Shown here: positions 32,263 through 43,818 of the stretch, one piece after another
How the letters are laid out: each line of letters starts with the position of its first letter
Position numbering within the stretch: position 1 is the stretch's first letter
NCBI RefSeq assembly: GCF_018812025.1
Contig: NC_063046.1
Location: forward strand, 402,328-466,327
Direction: 5' to 3'
Source of the DNA: Megalobrama amblycephala
Taxonomy: Eukaryota; Chordata; Actinopteri; Cypriniformes; Xenocyprididae
Length of the DNA stretch: 64,000 bases
Translations under genes and position numbers: made by a program
Notes under the pieces: generated by a model
What the model was told of the DNA's origin: nothing
The model's input: the letters and a program-made list of their open reading frames with translations, nothing else
The model's database searches: none

Positions 32263-33803
32263 GTAACTTTTTTGTCATTATTTTATGATTATTTTTGATC
32301 AGGACAGTTGTACTGAGAATAATTTGTGCTTATCTATTTTAGCACACAATTATCTTTCTTTAGAACCTTCGCACTGTTTCACTTTCGATTTGCGCCGCTC
32401 TTGTGTTGTGTTAACATTAGAAAACGGGCGTGTATATTGTATATTGTCAAATGTATATTGTCATTAACTTTATTTATTAACTGGATCACAGCACTTTAAC
32501 GCACTTAAAACGAACGCAACATGAAAAAAGGTGTTTGAATGGCGAAATGCACGCTGTGAAAATGCTCTAAAAAGAAAATTAAAGTTGACCAGCTTTAAAT
32601 CTGGACTTTTCCCACATGATTAATATTAAACCAGAGTTAGAGAATCACCTAGTTTTGTATAGAGAAAATGCATACTCGCGTTGACTTTGCGGCGTTTTGC
32701 ATCTTTTTTTTTTTTTTGTGACTTGAGCGAACATTAAACACTGAACAAGTCGTATTTTGAGCTGAAACTTCAGAGACACATTCAGGGGACACCTTAGACT
32801 TATATTATATCTTGTGAAAAGGGGTTCTAGGGTTCTCGTCAGAGGAACCCCAAACTACAATTTTATTCGATCCCAAAGAAGTTAGATCGGCCGAAGAAAT
32901 GGATGGCTTCAATCAGAAGGAACCACACCACTGGCAGCCAAATGGCAACGCACAACATTAATAACACTATTGTAATAAAACGTTGTGAATTCTGTGTTGT
33001 TGTTTCAACGTGTTGTTGTGGGAAGAGTACGTCTACTGGAGTTAAACACTGATAACTTCACTTTAGCAGCTTCACTTGTGCATTTGCGTCATTTTGTGCA
33101 GATAAAACTCGTGATAATACATTTATGAATTATAAATATCTGATTAATACATTAGTGGTATAAGCAGAATTGACTCCGATTCGAGTCGTGACCGAATCAC
33201 CACCTCAGGTGTGCATTATTTTTCTAATAATTCAACGGCCCGTCGTCAATTATTCCGTACTTGAATCACAGCTTAAATAGTGTTTTGACATTGACAACCC
33301 AAGTGCATTTTACCTCAAACTTGCGTCTAGTTAACTTTCTAAAGTAGCAATCGCTTCTCGGGTCGACATTAACACACTGACAAAATTATATTCAGAATTA
33401 AAAATATTTTTATACCACTTTTTAATGTGTGATTGTGTAAAGGTTTTCACGAGATACCAACCTTTCGCGAACTTGCTTCTAACAAGTTCTCATGGCGCGG
33501 TGTGCACGGAGGGGAGGGGCTGTGCGCGCGTGAGTATGTGAGAGAGACGCGTGAGTGAGAGACGCAGGGAAATGAAATGCAGCTGAACGTTTATGAAAGA
33601 CATTGACAAAGACGAAAACTAAGGACATTTAGTCTATAATTTTATTTTATTTTAGTTAGTTTTGCCAAACACACATTACAGTTTTGGTTAGTTATCGTTT
33701 TTTTGTAATGCCTCGTTTTTATTTTTATTTCAGTTAACGACGATGTTTTTCCCCACCTAGTTTTCGATTAACGATTATAACCTTACTCACCTTTCCGACA
33801 ACG
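32263..33803. other. Intergenic, nothing recognised
   Basis: No gene found. A GC-richer segment with GTGAGAGAGACGCGTGAGTG lies near 33,540. Confidence 0.4.
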
Positions 33804-33874
33804 TTAAAGGTGCTAAAGAGGATGTTTTGTTTTATACATTTTTGCAATATTACTTGAAACTGTCTTTACTAACT

Positions 33875-34856
33875 GAATCAGAATCAGAATCAGAAAGAGC
33901 TTTATTGCCAGGTATGTTGTTTACACATACTAGGAATTTGTTTTAGTGACAGAAGCTCCACAGTGCAACAGAGTAACAGCGACAAGACAAGACACATAAT
34001 AAAAAGAATAAAATAATAATATACAAATTTACAAGATAGACAAAGTGCAAAAAAAGCAAAAGACAATATATATTATAGACAATTGTATGTACAATTATGT
34101 GTGCAAATTGAGATATAAATAAGTGTTTTAAGTAAATAATATGTAATAGTGTTGTGTGTTCCGTGTTTGTCAAGTGTTCATGAGATGGATTGCTTGAGGG
34201 AAGAAACTGTTCCTGTGTCTGGTCGTTCTGGTGCTCAGGGCTCTGTAGCGTCGACCGGATGGCAACAGTTCAAAGAGGGAGTGTGCTGGATGTGAGGGGT
34301 CCAGAGTGATCTTCTTTGCCCTTTTTCTCACTCTGGATAAGTACAGTTCTTGGAGAGTGGGGAGGGTTGTGCCAATGATTCGCTCAGCAGACCGGACTAC
34401 CCTCTGTAGTCTTCTGAGGTCAGATTTGGTAGCTGAGCTGAACCAGACGGTAATTGAAGTGCAGAGGATGGATTCAATGATGGCAGAGTAGAACTGTTTC
34501 AGCAGCTCCTGTGGTAGGTTGAACTTCCTCAGCTGGCGAAGGAAGTACAACCTCTGCTGGGCCTTTTTCACAATGGACTCGATGTGGTTGTCCCACTTCA
34601 GGTCCTGGGAGATGGTGGTGCCCAGGAACCTGAATGACTCCACTGCAGTCACAGTGCTGTTCATGATGGTGAGTGGGGGGAGAGCAGGTGGGTTTTTCCT
34701 GAAGTCCACGATCATCTCCACTGTCTTGAGCGTGTTGAGCTCCAGGTTGTTAAGACTGCACCAGACAGCCAGCTGTTCAACCTCCAGTCTGTAAGCAGAC
34801 TCGTCACCGTCCTGGATGAGGCCGAAGAGTTTATTTGCAAAAACAGATAACTCCAT
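33875..34856 (-). pseudogene. CR1/L2-like LINE, 5'-truncated RT
   Basis: A 228-codon minus-strand frame (34,856 to 34,170) reads as the C-terminal half of a CR1/L2-type RT: LNNLELNTLKTVEMIVDFRK, FRFLGTTISQDLKWDNHI, LRQLRKFNLPQELLKQFYSA, ELLPSGRRYRAL, HRNSFFPQAIHLM. Truncation falls at the catalytic site: it reads FANK where the copy at 20,243 reads FADD. The 3' end is a hexamer array (GATTCT-type on the minus strand, 33,875-33,895), as in these LINEs. Confidence 0.88.
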
Positions 34857-35136
34857 TTTTATGAATTCTCACAAATCATGTTTTTTTATTGTGCATTCCA
34901 AATAAAATCAATCAAACTGCAGTTGGGTTGTTTTGATTAAGTAATAATAACTCTAAAAAATACAGGTAAATTAAAAAATTAAAATTCACTGAAAGTATGC
35001 TTTATATATATATTAAAAGTTTGTTTTTTAGCAAAAGCAGATAACTCCACATTTCATGTTTCATAGTTAAACAAAACCCAAGTATTTGCATTTAAAATAC
35101 TCTCAAACACACATGTGCACACAAACGCACCCACAC

Positions 35137-35139
35137 ACT

Positions 35140-35187
<48 letters not shown>
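35137..35187. repeat. (AC)n microsatellite
   Basis: CA/CG dinucleotides then about 19 AC units. Confidence 0.95.
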
Positions 35188-35189
<2 letters not shown>

Positions 35190-35780
35190 AACAGATCGGC
35201 ACACAAGTACACACACAAACAACAAGGGCGCTTGTCGGCTTCTGCTGTAAAACGTGAACTTGCGATGCCTGAAAGTGGACAAAAGCGGCTTTTCTGACAA
35301 AATGGATTTAGGGTACAGAACATGCTATATATGGAGAATAATGCACAGCACTTAGTTCATTTTTAAAAAAAATGGCGTTTATCGGTTTTTGCAAATGATT
35401 AGGTGCACTGAAAGGAATAAAATTAATATACATCATCTTGTCAATCACTGCCGTGACGTTCCTTGTGAGAGACGAGCGCGGCTGCACACTCCAGTAACTT
35501 TCCACACTCCACAGGCGCCGCATGCAATATTTTTGTCCGGAGACAGGAGTAACAACTGCAGATTGAGTTACCTGCGGTGAGTCCGACATAATGAAACCAC
35601 TAACACCACACAGTGAATGCCGGTGATAAACACTCATGTTCCAATACTCGTGCACGAGTTTTGGGAGGCGTTCCCTCGAAAGTCGAGTTGGGGTTGTTCT
35701 TACGCATGCGCTCATTTCAAAAACTCACTAACAGTCTTTGGTTTCTCAGTCGACGAAAAGATCCTCTTTTTCACCTTTAA

Positions 35781-36661
35781 GTCGTCTCACCTGACAACCG
35801 CGACAATCTCCTTCTAGTGCCGCTCATGCAGGCTCAGCTCAGGTGCAGGTCGCGTGCAGCGCTGCAGCCACGTAAACAGAGTTTGCCCTTGCCCTACTGA
35901 CTTTCACTTTCGGATGGGTGCCCGAATATGGAAGTGAATGAGGCTTTGCGATTTTTTTTTATTTTTTTTTATCTAGGCCTATGTGAAATTCTGCATCCAT
36001 TGTATGATTTTTTTTTTTTTTTTTTTTTTTCACCTCGGAAGGGCAACATGAGTCGAGAAGGGCATATGGGCAGTTGCCCGGGCAACCTGAGCAACCCCCC
36101 TGTGCATGTCCCTGGGGTTAGTTGATTATTTATTTATTTATGTTGTTGTTGTTGTTGTTGTTGTTTTATATCATATGGTCTTGCAATATATGGAGCTAAA
36201 TAAAATATGAAATGATGGGTCATAAAATCATGTCTAATTTTTTTGTCTTGTATTTTTCAGTAAAATAATTAACTACTATAAATTTCATCTTTAATTTAAT
36301 TTCATCTTTAATCTTTAAACTTTAATTTTTACACAACATGCCCTGTCTTTATTCCTGATATCTTTATCTTTATTCCTTGACATCTTCAAAATAAAATATA
36401 CATCAAATATAAATTTTTTTGAACATCTTTAATACAAGTTTCCACATCCTTCCAAAACAGTCTTTTAAAATTTCCCAAGACGTGTTTGATAAAAAAAAAA
36501 CATAAACTAGATTGAAGTTTGATGATATGATCTACTACAAAACAAAAATCTATTATTAACTGAATGTCTACTCCTTATTAGGTAGAAGGGGAAGCTATAA
36601 TACAGAAATTCCAGATTGTGAGTATAAACATAAATGTTCACAATATATGCATTTGTTTGCG
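35781..36661. other. Intergenic, simple repeats and hAT-like end
   Basis: Contains T-runs (35,951-36,030), a GGGCAGTTGCCCGGGCAACC motif with CCCCCCTGTGCATGTCCCTG near 36,067-36,114 resembling a hAT terminus, and (GTT)n at 36,141-36,164. No gene. Confidence 0.45.
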
Positions 36662-37880
36662 TAGGGCTGCACAATTAATCAAATTTCTAATTGCAACGGT
36701 TTCGTAATCGTTCAGAGGTGCGATTACATAATCCATTTACATAATCCACTTATATATATTTAAGAGGACTACTTCAGAGTGTAAAAACCCAGCACAAAAG
36801 AAGCTAGTGACGTAGGTGTATGCTACGTGTTGAACGAATGCGAAACACCAGTACCCCCAATTTTAAAAAATCCGTGTAGACAGCCTATATATTTACTCCA
36901 ATGGCCTCCAAATGGTTGAAGGTCAAAATTACAGATTCATTGCAGCTTCAAAGGGCTTTAAACGATACCAGACGAGGAATAGGGGTCTTATCTAGAGAAA
37001 GATTGTCATTTTCGAAAAAAAAATACAACTGTATATGCTTTATAAACACAAATGATCGCCTTGCACGTGCTTCCGCTTTCTGTATTCTTCAGAAAGCTTA
37101 CGCTGTACTTCCTACACCTTCCCTATACAACTTATGGAAAAAATGAAACTGGCGCCATGTTTGTTCTGTAAGTAGAATAGGGAAGGTGTAGGACATACAG
37201 CCTAAACTTGTTGAAAAATATGAAAGTGCAGTTTTGGCGGAAACACATGCAAGGCGATCATTTGATCATCTTTTCTTTTTTTTCGGAATATGACCGATCA
37301 TTTCGCTAGATAAGACTCATATTCCTCGTCTGGTATCATTTAAAGCTCTTTGAAGCTGCACTAAAACTGTAATTTTGACCTTCAACTGTCTGGAGGCCAT
37401 TGAAGTCCACTATAAGGAAAATAATCCTGGAATGTTTTCATCAAAAAAAAATCATTTCTTTTTGACTGGAGAAAGAAGGACATGGATATCTTGGATGACA
37501 TGGGGGTGAATAAATTATCAGGAAAATTTTATTTGAAAGTGAACTAATCCTTTAAGCAGAGTAGACAAAGCAAAACATGATTGTATTTCTGCTAAGCTAG
37601 CGACATTGTGCATCAACCACAAGGCAAGAGCTAATACTTTTTCATATACTGTCTACTTTCTTTGTATAACAGTTCTATCTTATAACGTATTAGACCAGAC
37701 TGTTAAACAGATCGTAAATGAATGAAGACAGAGAATGTGAGTGCTGTGTGCTCAGGCTCTGGCTGAACTCTTCTCAGCACCATCAAAATAAAAGTAACAA
37801 CAACAAGCGCAGTTTACGTCACTTTAGACCCCAGGGGAATAATTGACAACTATGATATTTGTCATAATTGTGCAGCCCTA
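36662..37880. mobile_element. hAT-like element 4, carrying a foldback element
   Basis: Ends TAGGGCTGCACAATTA and TAATTGTGCAGCCCTA are exact inverse complements. No clean 8-bp duplication was seen, so the superfamily rests on the terminus type. Its right end lies about 100 bp from the splice acceptor of the GIMAP exon at 37,978. Confidence 0.75.
36893..37555. mobile_element. Foldback MITE-like element, copy 3, nested in hAT-like element 4
   Basis: GCTTCAAAGGGCTTTAAACG (about 36,945) and TTTAAAGCTCTTTGAAGCTG (about 37,348) are inverted, as are the CTACACCTTCCC / GGGAAGGTGTAG segments near 37,107 and 37,180. Ends GAACTAATCCTTTAA at 37,555. The leftmost arm is missing. Confidence 0.75.
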
Positions 37881-37977
37881 TTACGACTTTAACTTAACAA
37901 ACTTTACAGTCAATTTATTTGCTTGTAATCTGTAATCCATTTAATGTGTATGCAAATGATTTTTTCCTTTCACTTAG

Positions 37978-38828
37978 TGTCTTTGAGAAGGATGGTTTTA
38001 GTTGGAATGACAGGAGCTGGTAAAAGCTCTTCTGGAAATACAATCCTGGGCAGAGGGGCCTTTAGAGCTGCCAGAAGTGCTTCATCTGTAACCAAAGAGT
38101 GTGGGAAAGAGTCTGAAGAGGTGGCTGGAAGAGAAATTACAGTGGTAGATACACCAGGTATGTGTGACACAGATGTTTCTGAGGAGGATCTGAAGCAGAA
38201 GATCAGTAAATGTATAAACATGACGGCACCTGGACCTCACGCCATCCTCCTGGTCATTAAAGTGGGTCCGTTCACAAAGGAAGAGAGGCTATCAGTGGAG
38301 AAGATCAGAGTCATATTTGGAGAAGAAGCAGATAAACACACAATCGTCCTCTTCACTCACGGCGATAAACTGAAAGGCAGCACTATTGAGGAACACATTA
38401 GTGAAGCCAGTAAAGATCTCAAAGAAATCCTGAGGCACTGTGGAGGAAGATATCACATCTTCAGTAATAAAGACATGGAGGATCGTAATCAGGTTCTGGA
38501 GCTGCTGGAGAAGGTAGATGACATGGTCGCTGCTAATGGAGGTGAATATTACACCAATGACTCTTACCAGGACGTGGAGCTCATGCTGAAAACTAAAGCA
38601 GATCAACTGAGACGAGAATATGAGAAGAAACTACAAGAGAAAGAAAGAGAATTGGAGACCAGATTTGCTGAAGAGAGGCAGAAACTGGATGATAGATTGA
38701 ATGAGTACAAGCGTTATTATGAAGCAAAGCTCAAAGAGTTCAGACTGGAACAAGAACAGACTTATACTAATGAGAAGAAACTGAAAAAGATCCTTACTAA
38801 GTTAAAAAGCCTCAAAGTCAAATTTTAA
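37978..38828 (+). CDS. Single-domain GIMAP GTPase with coiled-coil tail
   Basis: Acceptor TTTCACTTAG ends at 37,977, and the frame enters in phase 1, like the second-domain exons of the other genes. Upstream exons were not found; the in-frame ATG at 37,992 or an upstream exon supplies the start. All GTPase motifs are intact: G1 GMTGAGKS (38,004-38,027), G3 [10 protein letters not shown]4 FTHGDKL, G5-like IFSNKD. About 90 charged residues follow ([20 protein letters not shown] onward), a probable coiled coil ending LKSLKVKF, with no hydrophobic tail. This is the cleanest single-domain GIMAP in the window. Likely cytosolic, or associated with membranes through partners (inference). Confidence 0.88.
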
Positions 38829-38893
38829 CCACATTCCGGTTATATTCTCAGGGTTAAATTATAAGGCTTATATGCAGAGTGTACAATATTACT

Positions 38894-39216
38894 TCACTCT
38901 AAAAATGCTGGGTTAAAAACAACCCAAGTTGGGTAAAATATGGACAAACCCAGCAGGTTGGTTAAAGGGCACCTATTATACCCTCTTTCACAAGATATAA
39001 TATCTAATTAAATAAAGTCTCTGGTCTGGTCAAGTTTCAGCTTAAAATACCCCACAAATATTCCCCTATTTAAGGGTGAGCAAAGACATGCCCTTTCCTA
39101 TATTAATATATTGCTGGCTAAAAAAAATAAATCCAAAATTGGTTTAAAAAAATGGCTGGGTGAAAACAACCCAATCCCTGGGTTTGTCCATATTTAACCC
39201 AGCATTTTTTAGAGTG
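38894..39216. mobile_element. MITE with CACTCTAAAAATGCTGGGTT ends
   Basis: Left CACTCTAAAAATGCTGGGTT and right AACCCAGCATTTTTTAGAGTG are inverted; TATGGACAAACCCAG / CTGGGTTTGTCCATA repeat the symmetry inside. A GGGCACCTATTATA block at 38,967 marks another MITE within it. Confidence 0.8.
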
Positions 39217-39280
39217 TTATATAAACATTTGTACAGGCTATGGAATAGGTGGTGTTTTTGGTGAGCTCCGTTGAAAATAT

Positions 39281-39649
39281 ATGGGGAAAAAAAAAAATTA
39301 CAGACAAGCTGAAATGTTGGAGGATGGCACCAAACTTCTTGATTCATTGAAATGGACATTGCAACACTTTTGTGATCAAAGTTTGCCTACTCTTACAAGT
39401 GAGTTTGAGGACATTAAATCTGAAATAAATGCCGTTAAAATAGAAGTTGTCGGCGGCATTGACGTGTTATGTGCTTGTGTCCATGAAGAAAACAACTGAA
39501 ATGGAAGAAGGCCTCAGCATATTCTCTGACAAGATAACAGGAAAAATGTCTTGATATAGAGGGACAAATGAGGAGATGCAACTTTTGGATAATGAATGTG
39601 CCAGAGACACGTGGCTCATGTACCCCTGCATCTGTCTCTAAACTGTTTA
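39281..39649 (+). pseudogene. L1-like LINE ORF1 fragment
   Basis: Reads MGKKKNYRQAEMLEDGTKLL then CDQSLPTLTSEFEDIKSEIN, a charged coiled-coil start as in fish L1/Tx1-type ORF1, then after a stop and deletion RRCNFWIMNVPETRGSC. Cut at 39,650 by a MITE. Confidence 0.6.
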
Positions 39650-40125
39650 AAGGGGACCTATTATGCAAAATTCACTTTTGCCTGGTGTTTGGACATAAAT
39701 GTGTGTTGGCAGTGTGTGTACACAACCACCCTATAGTGATAAAAATCCACCCACTCCTTTTTTTAATCAGGTGTTCTGTAGCTGGATTTATTAATCCACA
39801 GAGCTCTCTCCATGTACACCCTAAATCTGAGCTGCTGAAAACGGACTTGAACTAGATGATAAAAACAAGGGAAATCAGTCCTCTGCAGTATGGTGCCAGG
39901 ATATCCATATCCCCGCCCTTTCCTCCAATAGTGGTGCATGCTAGAACAGCATTAGGTCAGGAAATGACTACGAGGACGGGATGTATGGTGCATTTCATCG
40001 AGATAAACTCCGGATAACCCATGACAGGATTGAAAAACGATTCAAAGATCCTATGACTGATGGCCTATGTGACGTCAATCCTCACTGTTAGTAAGGATGT
40101 ATAAAAGAGGTAATAGGGCCTCTTA
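39650..40125. mobile_element. MITE with GGGGACCTATTATGC end
   Basis: TTTAAAGGGGACCTATTATG at the left; diverged inverse (GTAATAGGGCCTCTTATAA) near 40,110. Noncoding. Confidence 0.55.
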
Positions 40126-40160
40126 TAACATTATCCTGATAAAGTTTAAATATATATTTT

Positions 40161-40164
<4 letters not shown>

Positions 40165-40201
<37 letters not shown>

Positions 40202-40202
40202 T
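40165..40202. repeat. (AAT)n microsatellite
   Basis: About twelve AAT units. Confidence 0.9.
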
Positions 40203-40313
40203 TGAGTAAATTTACCAAAGCCTTCTGACTATCAAGAGCCTTTAATAATAAGCTAGAATGAAGCTCTTTTTGAAGTTAGATTATTAATTTTCTCTTTTTA
40301 TAAATTAGTAAAC

Positions 40314-42422
40314 CCGGTACAGTTGGTACACGTTTTGCTTTTTCCGTTACCACACCAAATCTAGGGACTGAAAAGAAGTGATTCTTCATATGACATTTCC
40401 TTTACTTGTCCATTAAAATATTAATAATTATTAACATCCATAAGTAGGTCACATTTGCCAAAAATAGCTCATAAACACAAGAAGCTTTTTTTGTTCCAAC
40501 TGTACTCATGTCAGGTACAGTTGGAACAGTACCTGAGTACAGTTAAGACACTCATCCAGAATACTGTAAAGCTGCCTAACCAATTCACTGCAAATGTAAA
40601 ATACCTTTAATTTGTAAAACATTGTACAGTAATGGCAAACAGCGAGACAATATTTAATTTAAGTTCATCATTTTAATATTAACAGTTGAAAAGATGAGTA
40701 ACAGAAAAAACATTGAACAATTGACGAGTTTGGTTCCAAAACGCAATAACTCCATTTTGATTAATTTGAGTAAAAAGGTGTTTTTTTACCAAGAAAGTGG
40801 CAAGGTGAAAACCACTATTTTCTGTTTCCAACTTTCACATAGCATCTTTTGGCTATAAAATCAATAAAATTCTACATTTTGATTTAAAAAAGTTTATTAT
40901 AAAAACGGATTATTTTTTTCCTAAAATGCAATAAATCCATGACACCTTTTTTTCAAAATGCAATTAATCTATCAATATAAAAGTTATGTTTCAAATTGAA
41001 AATACATAGTCAAGTAAGTTGATTCACATATATGACAGAGTCTTAACTTTTCCAATATTTATCTTATATACAGGCATTTTACTAAAAACATTCAGTCGTC
41101 GCTCCCAAAATGAATTCAATGGGTCATCTTGTTAATGTTATAAATTATTTGTCATTACCGATTAAAGAGTATCTAGCGAAACCACATGATGAAATAAACA
41201 CATTTGCCGAGTACATTGGTAAAAACGGTTTTTAAAAAAAGCCTTTATTGTTTACAGTGTGTGGAATATATATCAGTGTGTATATACCAGTGTGTGGAAT
41301 AATATATATATATATATATATATAGATGAAATCTATTAACTTGTGATCTTACGTCGTGCAACTAAACTGCATGTGCCGCAAAAGGATTCTATGGTGCGGG
41401 TACATTTGATACATTGTGTCTCAATTCTACCCCGCTGACCACCTCGAACATTTCTCTAGATTTTACGATGACCTTGCATGACACAAAGTCATGCAATATG
41501 TCAGTGTTTAGAGCACAGATTAAGGTTTACGAAAATGTAAGTTAACTTTAACAGTCGTGTAAGGATGAGAAGATTCAATGTGGAAGAGACATGGTGAAGT
41601 GAAAAACTTGCCTTAGAAAAAAAACTTAAGCCGCTATCTTCGGACTGGAGAAGGTACGGAATTACATTTCTGCCACAATTCCGTGCGCACAAGATCATAT
41701 TTTGAGTGTGCAAAAGGGCATTTCGCACGCGCGTGAGAGTTTTGCGGAGAAATGTTCGTCTCGCAAATAATTAAGTATTTTGAGCGAACGAAAATCAATT
41801 TTGCATTTATTTATTTGGATGTGCGCAGATGACTTTGTAATAGGTGTTTGGAACACTACATTTTGTAGTGGTAGACATTTGAATTTGAAAATAAATAGTA
41901 TCAAAGACTTTATATAGTCCTAAGGGGACTTTGATAGTGTTCAAACCATTGAACAAATGCCTCTTTCACCATGTATTTTTCCTCTTCCTCTGTCAGTAAA
42001 GCAGGGAATCTTGTGATTGGTTGAGCACGCGAGCCATCGGCGATTGAGAGCACTCAGCTTGGGTATCAGAAGAGCAAGCAAGTGAAACGTTGCACATGAA
42101 AGAGAACATCTGCGCACATCCAAATAAACTTTTTTTAAATGCAAAAATGATTTTCGTTCGCTCAAAATACATTTTTATTTGCCAGACGAACATTTCGCCG
42201 CGTGCGAAATGCCCTTATGCGCGCTCAAAATATGATCTTTTGTTGTTTTGTTGGAATTGTTGCAGAAATGTAATTCCATACTGAAGCGCATGTACTTAAA
42301 ATTTAACACGATCGAAGAGTGCGCTAATACGTATGTGCGAAGCAAATATCACAGATCAGACTTGTTGCGTACGCAAGTTATGTAAGGTGTTTCAACTGTA
42401 CCCCTGTACCAACTGTACCTGG
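40314..42422. mobile_element. TIR element with GGTACAGTTGGTACA ends
   Basis: CCGGTACAGTTGGTACACG at 40,314-40,332 and its near inverse CTGTACCAACTGTACCTGG at 42,404-42,422. An internal foldback occupies 41,655-42,285. No transposase frame is visible. No target duplication was confirmed. Confidence 0.5.
41655..42285. repeat. Internal foldback, about 170-bp arms
   Basis: GCAAAAGGGCATTTCGCACG and AAGATCATATTTTGAG on the left (41,690-41,730) face CGTGCGAAATGCCCTTATGC and CTCAAAATATGATCTT on the right (42,200-42,240); GAGCGAACGAAAATCA faces TGATTTTCGTTCGCTC further in. A (TA)n tract lies just outside at 41,302-41,325. Confidence 0.75.
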
Positions 42423-43237
42423 TATACCCCTATCCTGTTATAATAATCCGTTATTTTTATTACTTTGTAATTGGTGTTTGAACACTACATTTTGTACTGC
42501 ACCTTAAAAAAAAAAGTAGACCTAGGCCTACATGTGGTAATCCGCTAACATTTCTTCGCAATGTTTATTTGCCAGAAACATATAGTCAGAGCTTTATAGA
42601 GGGCTTTTTTATATCAAGACTCATTGATATCATGTGTTCCTATTATTTCATATTCTGTAATTGGACCCAACAAGCTGTTAAGAAACAAGATATTGTAAAA
42701 TCTTCCTATTTTAAACCAAGAACGGGAGCCAGTGAATATCACGCAAGAAGCAACGTGCAAACAAACTTTGCGCAAGAGTTATGCTGGTAAAAAACCTCGG
42801 TCAGTATTCAAAGTGAAAGTTAAAGTGACGGAGCTGTCTGACGCTGCATTAACGAACCATATTCTCTCAGAGAATTTCAACATAATATGCTGATTAACTG
42901 TTCTAATTTAATCCATTATTTTTTCTTGTGGCTCGTACGTAGTGAAACAAATGAGAAAAATAGTATTTTGTGTTAAACAGCTTGTTTCTTTTTAAAAGTC
43001 GATGCTTGAAGTATAGCTCTCAATTTTCATTGGTGACTGCAGTCAAGGAAATATAATCATTTTATTGTTCATTTTATGTTATTAATTCATTGTATAATAG
43101 AAAAATGTTTAAAACATTTTCTAAGATGAGCTAATAGCCTAATCTTTTATTATCCTCACAGCACCTCAGTTAGCCTATGTGATGAAATTATTGCGGGGCA
43201 AATTTATTATAATATTAATTTAATGATAAAAGTAGCC
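42423..43237. repeat. Dispersed repeat, related to 59,400-59,785
   Basis: ATAGTATTTTGTGTTAAACA and AATATTAATTTAATGA near the end recur in 59,600-59,785. No coding capacity. Also holds ACTTTGTAATTGGTGTTTGA at 42,463, a second copy of 41,835. Confidence 0.5.
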
Positions 43238-43350
43238 TGGTCCAGTTAGTATTTTCACCCCATAATGGCGGCCGCGCTACCGGAGCGCCATCTAGTGGCT
43301 GTTAGCAAAAAAGAATCGAAGTGTCGCCTCTTGGTGTTCTATACTCTTTG
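43238..43350. repeat. Dispersed repeat, GGCG-rich, copy 2
   Basis: Uninterrupted counterpart of 26,560-26,690; here GTTCTATACTCTTTGAC continues without a SINE. Confidence 0.7.
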
Positions 43351-43628
43351 ACTATATAGTAGGGGAAAAGCAGTAGGCGAGAGAATAAGTATGTCTGAAT
43401 CCTTAGTATTCATAAAAGAGTAGGCGAGAATTACCTGGATGAGATCTAATTCTCGCGAGATTCAGACGTGCGTCTACTTAAAGTGCGTCCGAATATGCCT
43501 CCTTACCTACTATATATATATAGTCCGAAAACCTCAGTAATCATAAAAGAGTAGGCGAGAAGTAACAGGTGTTGTGCCCAATTCTGACCCCCTGCCAAAT
43601 TATTAGGCTACCCCCCTCGTTGAGTTTG

Positions 43629-43818
43629 AGTTTTGGCGTGCTTATGGTACGCAGTTTGTCGCGTGCATATGATACACACTTTATGGCGTATTATATGTAC
43701 GAACCCCCAACCCCCTCACCCCCATCCTACCCAAGAGCGTATCATATAGACGCCAAAAAGTGCGTAGCCTATCATATGCACGCGGAAAAAACTGCGTACC
43801 ATAAGCACGCCAAAACTC
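43629..43818. mobile_element. Hairpin element with about 80-bp arms
   Basis: GAGTTTTGGCGTGCTTATGG faces CCATAAGCACGCCAAAACTC exactly, and CGCGTGCATATGATA faces TATCATATGCACGCG. The loop is C-rich (ACCCCCAACCCCCTCACCCC near 43,705). The 110-codon frame over it is a by-product of the hairpin. Confidence 0.85.

Larger units (their letters stand above)
33804..35780. mobile_element. TIR DNA element, TAAAGGTG family, copy 2 (inverted, split)
   Basis: Left end TTAAAGGTGCTAAAGAGGAT, right end ATCCTCTTTTTCACCTTTAA. Relative to the copy at 7,795-8,309 it is inverted. The block 35,400-35,775 matches 7,800-8,215 in reverse. It is enlarged by a LINE (33,875-34,856) and further unmatched sequence. Confidence 0.75.

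Noticed and set aside
35054..35323. Cys-rich minus-strand frame
   Set aside because: Produced by an (AC)n microsatellite.
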